Below are positions 54,825 through 64,000 of a stretch of DNA of 64,000 nt, piece by piece (within the stretch, counting starts at the first letter, position 1; each line of letters starts with the position of its first letter). Below the pieces are notes generated by a model. The model was not told the DNA's origin and ran no database searches. It worked only from the letters and a program-made list of their open reading frames with translations. The stretch is from contig NC_045438.1 in the NCBI RefSeq assembly GCF_002776525.5, forward strand, positions 156,155,332-156,219,331. Direction: 5' to 3'. The position numbers and the translations under genes are program-made. The stretch comes from Piliocolobus tephrosceles (Eukaryota; Chordata; Mammalia; Primates; Cercopithecidae).

Positions 54825-55085
54825 TCCTGGTTCTAGCCCCTAGTTAGCTGTGAGACCTGAACATACTTTATCATGTTTTTGGCCTCAGTTCCCTCATCTA
54901 TAAAATGAAGAATAGAAGTCAATGACATTATACATTTTCCAGGTCTAATATTCTATAATTTCACAAAAGCACAGGCCAAAATGATCTCTATTGTGTTTTC
55001 GTAGTGAGCATCAAATGAGGTAACACTTAGCAAAGCAGTTTAAAATATGAAAAGCATTACCATGTTACATTGGTTCTATTATTAA
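54825..55085 (+). repeat. MIR/MIR3-like SINE
   Basis: GATCCTGGTTCTAGCCCCTA, GGCCTCAGTTCCCTCATCTA and TAAAATGAAGAATAGAAGTC, then CATCAAATGAGGTAACACTT and AGCAAAGCAGTTTAAAATAT follow sense MIR. Possibly two pieces. Confidence 0.72.
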
Positions 55086-55183
55086 AGTCAGCTCTGTAAC
55101 TACACCATATAGTGGATTTTGGCAAAATTAATCAAACAATATTGACCACTGACTTCTGAACATATTTCATTATGTCCTTTTTA

Positions 55184-55518
55184 TTTATTTATTTTAAAAA
55201 TTGTATTCACTTATTTTTATTTATTTTTTTCTTTAGACAAAGTCTCACTCTGCTGCCCAGGCTGGAGTGCAGTGGCACAATCAGGCTTGCTGCAGCCTTG
55301 AACTTCTGGGCTCAAGCAATCCTCCCACCTCAGCCTCCCGAGTAGTTGGGACTACAGGCACACACCACGACACCTGACTAGTTTCTTAGAAAGTTTTTGT
55401 AGAGTTGGGGTCTCCCTATGTTGCCCAGGCTGATCTTGAACTCCTGGGCTCAAGCCATCCTCCCACCTGGGCCTCCCGAAGTGCTGGGATTAGAGGTGTC
55501 AGCTGCTGCGCCTAGCCT
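55184..55518 (-). mobile_element. AluJ-like with target duplication
   Basis: ATTATGTCCTTTTTA (55169-55183) and ATTGTGTCCTTTTTA (55519-55533) flank it with one mismatch. The tail is a degenerate T-rich stretch. Confidence 0.94.
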
Positions 55519-55533
55519 ATTGTGTCCTTTTTA

Positions 55534-55965
55534 GATTGGTTGACAATGGACAATGTTTTAACAAATCAATGTAGACAAATAACAGTGCTCCTAAAGAAGT
55601 GTGGTTGCTCTGTATCTTGAATATATTAGCTTACCTCTTACTTTACTGTTAGAATGCTATTGTGAGAATTAGACATTTTTGAGAATTTTTAGAAAACTAT
55701 TACTGGTATTATTAGGCCATTTAGTAACAGCTAAAATTACATTTTTCTGTGCTCTTTTTTTTTTTTTTTTTTTCTTATTTGGTTATCAAAGCTTGGAGAC
55801 TGTCAAGAAATACGCATATAGCAGCTGCGCCTGGAAGTTCAGCTTAGAAAGCAGTAGAAAATATTTGGCATCTTGAGAGTTTTAAATACCAAAAATAAGG
55901 GCCATGTTTTTACACCTATATTCCTGCAAACTTGTAATACAAACTTTTGGTCTTAAATGGGTGAA
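55534..55965. other. Single-copy sequence, nothing recognised
   Basis: A T18 run lies at about 55756. No gene or repeat recognised. Confidence 0.45.
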
Positions 55966-56510
55966 TTAATTTATTCAAGAGATGTTAGCATTCCAACCCA
56001 GTTGCAATGTGTCGGATACTCTTATAGGTGTTGACAAGAGAATAAAATAGAAATGGTAACTCAAGCAGTTTACCATCCTGGGGAGGGGTGTGGAAAAACA
56101 CTACAAGAGCCAACAGATAAAGAAATTAAGTATGAATGGAAGGAATTAGGTGCCACAAGAAAAGACTAAGAAAAACGGGCTCTATGTTAGAGTGGATGCC
56201 TAAGGAGGGTCTCTCTGCATGGGTGACCACCAAAGCCAAAAGAATAAGAAAGAGAGGGAGCCGAGTAATGCAGAGTTAGGACAAAAGAGTTGCGGGCAGA
56301 AAGCAAGCAGTGCACAGGCTCCAAAGGGGCAAAACTGACTTGTGCAAGGAACTGAGAGAAGGTCAATAGAGTTGGAGACTGCAGAGTGGGAGGAGGTGGG
56401 AGGAACAAGATGGGATTTAAGAAAAGGGAATGAGCCAGTTCAAGGAGGGCGTGAACCTCTGGAAAGAAACTTTTGTTCTGGATTCAATGGAAAGCCACTG
56501 AAATATTTCT
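55966..56510 (-). repeat. L2 3' region
   Basis: GTCGGATACTCTTATAGGTG, AGTGCACAGGCTCCAAAGGG and CAATGGAAAGCCACTGAAAT follow a reversed, diverged L2 for about 540 bases. Confidence 0.65.
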
Positions 56511-56529
56511 ACCTTGCTTATTCAACTTT

Positions 56530-58838
56530 GAACACTTTTGTTTTCTATTTTTAAAAATAATACATATGAACAGTAAATAATTCAAAAGGAACTAAAGGTT
56601 ATACATAGAGTGAAGATTTAGCCTGTCCCATTTCTTCCCGTTCCTACTACTCCCAAGTCCTGTATCCAGCAGGTACAAATGTTGGCAGCATAAATCTGTG
56701 TAAAGGATAAGAGTAGAGATGTGTGCATACATATTTATAGTTTTTCTCAAAAGGTAGCATAATACACACATTGTTCTACAATTTGCTTTCCTTTTTATTT
56801 AGTATATTTTAGCAACATATCAATACAATACAACACAACAATACAATGTGAGCAGCCTTACTATTTTTTCTTTCAGTGACTCCATAGTGTTCCATTGAAG
56901 GCATATCTTACAGTTTATTGAATCTCTTCCTTATTTAGCCTTTTAGTTTGCTTCCAACTTTTGCTGTTCCACATAATGACATAAATATCCTTGTTCAAAT
57001 TTTTCCCACATGTGAATATGTCAATAAGAATAAATTCCTAGAAATGGAATAAATTCCCAGAAATATGCATTTTTCATGTTTGATAGAAAGTGCCAAATTG
57101 GTCTCCAAATCGGTCAGACTAATTATTTTACTGTCATTAATAGTATATGAAATTAATCATTACTCAATATAGTCGTCAAATAGTGCACAAACATTTCTGT
57201 TGTTGTTAATCATTTGTGGAAAATGGATATTGTGCAGAAGTTTTAGTTGGCATTTCACTTATGAAAGAGGTAGAACATTTTTCAAAGATGCCAAATTCAT
57301 TCACATGTCTCTTCCTAGGAACTATTTCATGGTTTTGTTCATTTTTCCTTTGAATTATTGGCCTTTTCTAAATGATATGTAGGTATTTTATCCATTTAGA
57401 ACTCATTTTGCATGTTGTGTTTTTTATCCATGCAATTTTTAAAAATTTTCTATGTCATCAAATTTATTAGTCTTTTTTTATAGTTGCTGAATTTTGTGTA
57501 GTGTTTAGAATGTGTTTTTTTAAACTCTCATATTATTAAAAATAATTATCCAGTCTTTTTACTATTATTTTCATGATTTATTAAACATTTAAAAAATATT
57601 AAATATTTAATCAATCTGAAATTTATTTTGGTGAAAGGAGTAAGGTGGGGGTTCAAATTAATTTTTCTCTTGATTGGCTATTAAAACACTCCACTGTTAT
57701 CTACTAAGTAAATCATTTCTCTAGCGATGTGAAATTCAAATATTATTCTATACAAAGTATACATTCAACATATATTTCTCTATTTTTATACTCTGTAGTT
57801 TTGCCCATTTGCAGGGGTATATATTTGTCAATAATAAACTGTTTTAATTATTTCCTATAGTATTTGGAGTATGGACAGGAACAATTTATTAATCTTTCTT
57901 CAGAATTTATTTGTTTTTTTCTGGCTTATTTATTTTTCCATTGAACTTAGAATTAGTTCACTTAATTCCAAAAACAATTTTTTCTCTGGTATTTTTATTG
58001 AGATCACTCAAACTTGTGATTCAATTTTAAGAAAATTGAACTTTACAATATTGAATCTATCAGCTCAGGAAAAAGGCATACCATTCTATTTGGATAACAT
58101 TTTTACGTTACTCAGTAGCATTTGAAAACCTTATACAGATCTTATATATTACTTATATTTATTTCTTGTAATCTTATAGCTGTTATAAGTGTTGTCATTT
58201 TATGTTCTGATTTTGATATAAGTAATTAACTGAATTTTGATTATTACCTTCGTATCTTATCAAATTCACTTATTTTTTTTATGTTTTTCATGTGTACAAT
58301 CATAGAATCTACAAATATCAATATAGTTGCTTCTTCCTTTCCTACTTTTCATTTCTCTTTTTTTCCCCTGGCTGTCTTACACATGGTGGTAGCCCTAGAA
58401 ACTTGTGTATGTTTGTTAAGAAAGTATCCATCTATTCATGATTTGTTAAGATTTTTGAAAGCTCAAGGAACATATCTAAAACCTCTACAGCATCTATGAA
58501 GATGACATGATGAATTTTCATCTTTGTAACATTAATATGGTAAAACAACAAATTGTCTAGTATGGAGCTATCATTGCATCACTGGTATGAACCCCCTTTG
58601 GTTGTGCCTGTCATTTTTTAAAGATGCACTTTGGTTTAACTAATATCTTTTTTATGACATTTATATTTCCATAAGTGATAGATGATCTGAACTTTTATTA
58701 ACTGAAAATCTCTCAGACTTTATTTTTAAAGGATAATTTTCTAGAAATAAGATTTTAGGCTGATAATTCAACTCTTTAAAGATGCTAGTCTCTGATAGGC
58801 TATCTTGTATTGCTTTTAATGACATGTTAGTAGTCATT
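56530..58838 (-). mobile_element. Old L1 (L1M) with ORF2 relic
   Basis: Reversed L1 text in order: AGTGTTCCATTGAAGGCATA (ORF2 end), GTGCCAAATTGGTCTCCAAA, GAAATTTATTTTGGTGAAAG, GTAAGGTGGGGGTTCAAATT, CTGTTTTAATTATTTCCTAT, ATCGCAT-like hydrophobic tracts, and CTTCTTCCTTTCCTACTTTT near 58330. Highly diverged, so ancient; no open ORF2 remains. Short plus-strand frames here are antisense noise. Confidence 0.78.
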
Positions 58839-58909
58839 TTCTTAGTCTGTTTGTGCTGCTGTAAAGGAATACCTAAGACAGGGTTATTTATAAAGGAAGA
58901 AAGATTTAT

Positions 58910-59177
58910 GGCCAGGCACGGTGGCTTACACCTCTAATCCCAACACTTTAGGAAGCCAAGGCAGGCAGATCACTTGATGTCAGGGATTCAAGACCAGCCT
59001 GGCCAATATGGTAAAAACTCATCTCTACAAAAAAATTAGCAAGGCGTGGTGGTGCACACCTGCAATCTCAGCTACTCGGGAGGCTGAGGCATTAAAAACG
59101 CATGAATCCGGGAGGCAGAGGTTGCAGTAAGCCAGGATTGTGCCACTGCACTCCAGCCTGGGAAACAGAGTGAGACT

Positions 59178-59206
<29 letters not shown>
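58910..59206 (+). mobile_element. AluS-like with target duplication
   Basis: AAAGATTTAT at 58900-58909 and 59206-59215. It ends in a run of about 25 A. Confidence 0.94.
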
Positions 59207-59210
<4 letters not shown>

Positions 59211-59400
59211 TTTATTTTGCTCATGATTCTGATAGCTGGAAAAGTTCAAGACTGGCGATCTATATGCAGCAAGGGCCACAAGCTGGTTCCAGTAATGGTG
59301 GATGGATGGCAAAGGGGAGCTCGTGTGTGCAGAGATAACATGGCAAGAGAGGACGCAAGCGGTGGTGGAGGTGCCAGGCTCTCTTTAACAATCAGTTCTT

Positions 59401-59706
<306 letters not shown>

Positions 59707-59885
59707 TCAGTTCTCATGCAACTAACAGAGGGAGAACTCACTCACCACCCCACAGAGAGGGCATTAATCCATTCATGAGGGGTCTGCCCCCGTGACCCAA
59801 ACACCGCCCACTAGATCCCCACCTGTAGTATTGGGATCAAATTTCAACACGAGGTTTGAGTGGGACAAACATCCAAACTATAGCA

Positions 59886-61500
59886 GTAATTTTTACCTTT
59901 GGAAAATGTTCAGGCATTTTTTTTTTTTTTTTTTTTTTTGCAAATGTGTCCTCTGCTCTGAACTCTACTCTCCTTCTATGACCCCAGTTACCACTTGATA
60001 ATATTTCAACCAACCACTGCAATTCTTCATTTTTAAGAAATCGCTCTTCTCTGTATTTAAATTTAGATTTTCTGTTGCTCTATATTTAAGTTTTCTGATA
60101 CTTCCTTCTGCATGTTTCAATCTGCTATTCAGCCCATCCAGTGAATTTTTCATTTCTGACTTTTTTTAGTTCCAGATTTTCCATGTATTTAATTTTTACA
60201 GTTTTGATTTCTCTGCTGAAATTCATCTTTTCACTAAAAAAAAAAAAAATGCTCATGCTATTAATCCTCAAACAAATTTATAATACTCTTGGAAAATTTC
60301 TATTTCATAATTTCATCATCTGGGTTATCTCAGGTCTGTTTATTTCAACTTTATTTTCTTCTGGGTATTGGTCACATTTTCTTACTTCTTTGCATATCTA
60401 GTAACTTTCATCGCATATGGGATATTGCAGCTGCTATGTTGCTGAGAGTTTGGATTTTGTTGCCTTTCTTTAACGTTGAATTTTATTCTGGCAGCAGTTA
60501 ATTTACTTGTGAATCAACAGACTTTAGGCTTTATTAGGTAGCATTTACCGTATGGTTAGTAAACCACCATTTTTTAACAATTTGATGGTTTTAGTGAAAT
60601 TACAGAATTGTGTCACCATCACCACAATCCTGTATAAGAACATTTCCATCATCCCAAAAAGTTCCTTCACGCTATTTCCAGTCAATTCCAATTCTTATCT
60701 TCAGCCCAGACAACCACTGATCTGCCTTCTGACTTCTTAAGTTTGCCTTTTCTAGACATTGCATATATATTTAACAGATTTTTGTGTCTGGTTTCTTTCA
60801 CTTAGCATTTTTTTTAGCTTAATACATCTTATAGCATATACCAGTAATCATTCTACTTACTTGCTGAATATTCAATTTCATTGTATGGATACACACACTT
60901 TTTGTTTATCTGATCACTAGTTGATGAAAATTTAGATTTTTACTTGCTTTTGGCTATTATAAATAACTGAATTTACAATTTCATTGTATGGATACACAGA
61001 TTTTGTTTATCTGATCACTAGTTGATGAAAAGTTAGATTTTTACTTGCTTTTGGCTATTATAAATAACGCTGTGGTGAACATTCGTGTACATATCTTTGT
61101 GTAGATATGTTTTTAATTCTCTTGAGTAGATTTCTAGGAGTGAATTTGCTAGGTTGAATGATAAATTTTTGTTTAATATTTCAATAAACCAGCAACATGT
61201 TTTTCGAAGTGGATATACCATGTTCATTTCCATCAGAATGCATGATGGTTCCTATTTCTCCACACCCTTGCCAACACTTGGTATTCTTGTTTCTTATTAC
61301 AGGCACTCCAATGAGTGTATAGTGGTAGATAGGCCATTGTTGTTTCAAGTCACATTTCTCTAATAACTACTGGTATTGAGCAAATTTTCACGTGCTTAAC
61401 CATTCATATATGTACACCTTTTTAAAATGAACTCTCTAATTCAAGTCTTTTGCTCACTGTTTAATTTGGTTGTCAGACCTACTTTTAAGGTGTGGCTTTT
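59886..61500 (-). mobile_element. Old L1 (L1ME-like), 3' region
   Basis: Reversed L1 text: ACCTTTGGAAAATGTTCAGG, TTCTGGGTATTGGTCACATT, TCACCATCACCACAATCCTG, CAACCACTGATCTGCC, TTCACTTAGCATTTTTTTTA, GAACATTCGTGTACATATCT, AGTGAATTTGCTAGG, and TTCTCCACACCCTTGCCAAC. A T23 run at 59918-59940 and an A13 run at 60236-60248 are internal. No intact ORF. Confidence 0.78.
60873..61068 (+). repeat. About 95-bp tandem duplication inside L1
   Basis: Copy 1 (60873-60967) and copy 2 (60976-61068) both run CAATTTCATTGTATGGATAC to TTGGCTATTATAAATAAC. They differ at only a few bases (ACACACACTTTTT against ACACAGATTTT; GAAAATTTAG against GAAAAGTTAG). Confidence 0.9.
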
Positions 61501-63011
61501 CTGTGATTTCAAAACAGAATGCCTGAGGTATTACGTGAAATGACTCCACTCTGCCTGGTCAGAACACCAATGCCGCTCAGCACTGTGGAACTTGCAGTGT
61601 CCCAGTTCAACTCAGAGCCTCTTACAGCTCTTCTCTGCCAGAAATCATGGAGTTTCACATGTGCGTGCCAATGACTCGAACCTATATGCAGATTTCTAGA
61701 GCTACATTTCTATGCAGCTTTTTCCTCTCTGGATATGCCTGTTCAAAAATTATGGCTGCTTCAGTGGCCCTGAACTTTACTGTTCCCTCCACCCAGCAAG
61801 ACCGCTGCTGTCAATCCGGGTGAACTCCTTGTACCACAGTGTAGAAAGTGCCCCAGGCAGAAAGCTAAAGGCAAGGTGTGTCTACCTGCCTGTGATTCCA
61901 TCTTGAACGGACTACAGCCCTTTGTGGTAAATTGTCCAATGTCTGAAAACAGATACTTCATCAAATTTGTCCAGTTTGAGAGTTCATTGCTTTTCAATAG
62001 CTAAATACAAAACCTGTTATTTAGTCATGTTCATAATCAGAAGTCCCTTCCTTTTTAATATACAAATGTTTCTCTCAGAAATTTTACCTCTAAATATATA
62101 TATTCATTGTGTTTGTACACATGTATGAATATTAAACCTTAGCCTGAAATGTGTAAAAAAATATTTTAAAGACATCTACTGCTTTTTATTTTTAAATAAA
62201 TAATGACTTATCCTAGGAAAATTTTATAAAGTTGCAATGAAATAATAATACATATCACTTTTCAGCTGAACCTTTTACTCTATAGGACAATTGCATAATG
62301 GCTCATAAAAGTTTTGATTTTATTGGTGGAATTTAAACGTATGATATGAAGTGATTTTTTTCTATTCTAATTGCTTTAGAGAAACAGAAAATGCATTCTA
62401 AAAAATTCCATCTGTGACAACAGATTGAGGCACAAAGGGCTGCAGTTCAAATTTAAGAGGCAAACAAAAGGGAAAATGGAAGAAACCATCAATAGCTTCA
62501 TTATGTTGATCGTAATGAATTAAAATACAAACCTGGTCTGCCCAAAAGGGATTATTTGCGAATGCCACATTAATCAATGGCAATAAATATAGACCAAAAT
62601 ATACCATTTTCTGTGTTCCATTCTGGAAGAATGGAATGAAGAGAAGTTTCAGTCTGTGTTTAGTGTGATGATACTACAATTGTTAAATAGGTGACAAAGA
62701 AAACATTTTGACATTTGTGCTAAAAGTTCTTCAAGATATTAATATCTAAATCTTTTGTAGGTAACATTCTAGGAAATTCCAGATCTGAGCACAAAATAGA
62801 GACAAATAATATCATCTATATTCTCAATACGAAGGCTTGGAGAGATCAAAAATCATATTTGCTGAAAACACTGCCTACTGTCTCTTGAAGCCAAAGGAAA
62901 AGGCAATCCTCCATCATCCAAGTGTTCCCCAGGTAAAATGATTTGACAGAATTCAAATAGTTCTCTTTTACATTCTGACAAATTGCTCCCACTTCCCCCA
63001 GAGTCAGTCAG
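61501..63011. other. Single-copy sequence; candidate conserved element 62230-62680
   Basis: 61530-61920 may be further L1 debris but I cannot show it. 62230-62680 is AT-rich, repeat-free and dense in homeodomain-like words. No coding frame with a domain. Confidence 0.4.
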
Positions 63012-63015
63012 TCTG

Positions 63016-63081
<66 letters not shown>
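63012..63081. repeat. (CTAT)16 tetranucleotide microsatellite
   Basis: An uninterrupted CTAT array from 63017 to 63080, preceded by TCTG variants and GTCAGTCAGTCTG. Confidence 0.97.
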
Positions 63082-63170
63082 ATCTACCTCTATTTACAAT
63101 GTGATTTGGCTTGGAATCCCTGCCACTGTAGTTCCTTAAAATAACGTTGAGTTTAATTATCTGAAATTCT

Positions 63171-63472
<302 letters not shown>

Positions 63473-63486
63473 TTATCTGAAATTCT

Positions 63487-64000
63487 TTTAAATTTATTTT
63501 CGTTAGCTATTTATTGTTCAAAATTTAGTAACTTCACACAGGCAAATACAAGCATAAATTCTATCCCTTGTTTTTGTATCTTGTATCTCAAGGGATATAA
63601 CAAAATTATTATGATATAGTTAATTTGGGTTTATATATGAATATTAGAGGTATGTGCTACACTATGATTTTGAGTGTAGATGGCTATACAGAATCCAGAA
63701 ATGAGTTGAAATCACTGTCCCATAATTAAATGATCTTATCTTATAAATGTGAAAAACCATGAAAGGTGGCAGAAAGATGAAAACTCGGGACATCTAAATT
63801 CTAGTCCAAGTAAGACAAGATTAAATTAAGTGCTTAAAACTTTGTTATCTCAGTTAAACTTTTCATCTAAAAAAGAAGGGCTTTTATCTGAAAGATCACT
63901 GTAGAATATATCTCCAAAAACTCCATAATGTAGCTTGTACCCCAGACATTTGCACAGAATATTTAATAAACACAAGAGGATGCTAAAGTGAGTCTGCTCC
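63487..64000. other. Single-copy sequence to the window end
   Basis: No gene or repeat recognised. Confidence 0.45.

Noticed and set aside
63012..63081. Regular repeat array that might suggest CRISPR
   Set aside because: Four-base units without spacers in a primate genome; a plain microsatellite.

Overview
This window reads as ordinary nuclear DNA from an Old World monkey (Cercopithecidae). I see no protein-coding gene, no multi-exon structure, no CpG island and no structural RNA gene. The evidence for a primate is more than thirty Alu elements, MIR, L2, L1P/L1M, MaLR/THE1 LTRs and MER5/Tigger DNA transposons. The evidence for a cercopithecid is a group of young AluY copies (45990-46310, 53231-53548, 59401-59704, 63171-63470). 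These copies carry bases I associate with the monkey AluY lineage rather than ape AluY, such as GAGATCCGGCCACTGC and ACTAGCCGGGCGAGG on the Alu sense strand. Species and locus cannot be named from the sequence alone. The window is probably intergenic or deep intronic.

Layout. 1-3.7 kb: a hAT transposon fossil with a decayed transposase relic (411-1244) and a Tigger element that splits an L2 (1738-2253). 3.7-14.5 kb: scattered Alus, a MER5-like element, MIRs, an AT-rich block and a second Tigger-like element (13851-14462). 14.5-23.5 kb: L2/MIR debris, Alus and long unrecognised single-copy stretches. 23.5-28.5 kb: the densest ancient block. It holds an L1M copy interrupted by two Alu-derived units and an LTR that itself carries an Alu, followed by an unusually long L2 with reverse-transcriptase and endonuclease relics, broken by another L1M. 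28.5-45 kb: Alus, a THE1 solo LTR with perfect target duplication, MLT1-type LTRs and an ERV1-like solo LTR (43161-43672). 45-55 kb: a second long L2 with its YADD codons preserved, a MER5A, an Alu/L1 chimera (51959-52971), a young Alu lodged beside the tail of an older one, and an MLT1A-type solo LTR with perfect target duplication. 55-64 kb: L2, then about 5 kb of minus-strand L1M split by an LTR with two Alus, an about 100-bp recent tandem duplication inside the L1, a single-copy AT-rich stretch that may be a conserved regulatory element, a CTAT microsatellite and a final young AluY.

Nothing here works together as an operon or pathway; the open reading frames are repeat-derived or of chance length. 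The biology is a layered record of retrotransposition. Many insertions carry visible target-site duplications, which allows relative dating. I did not find a new multi-gene system. The most notable items are the Alu/L1 chimeric insertion, the long L2 with two recognisable enzyme-domain relics, the hAT transposase fossil, the tandem duplication in old L1 sequence, and several single-copy AT-rich stretches that could be conserved enhancers. Repeat subfamily names come from remembered consensus sequences, not from a database search, and borders without a visible target duplication are approximate to tens of bases.
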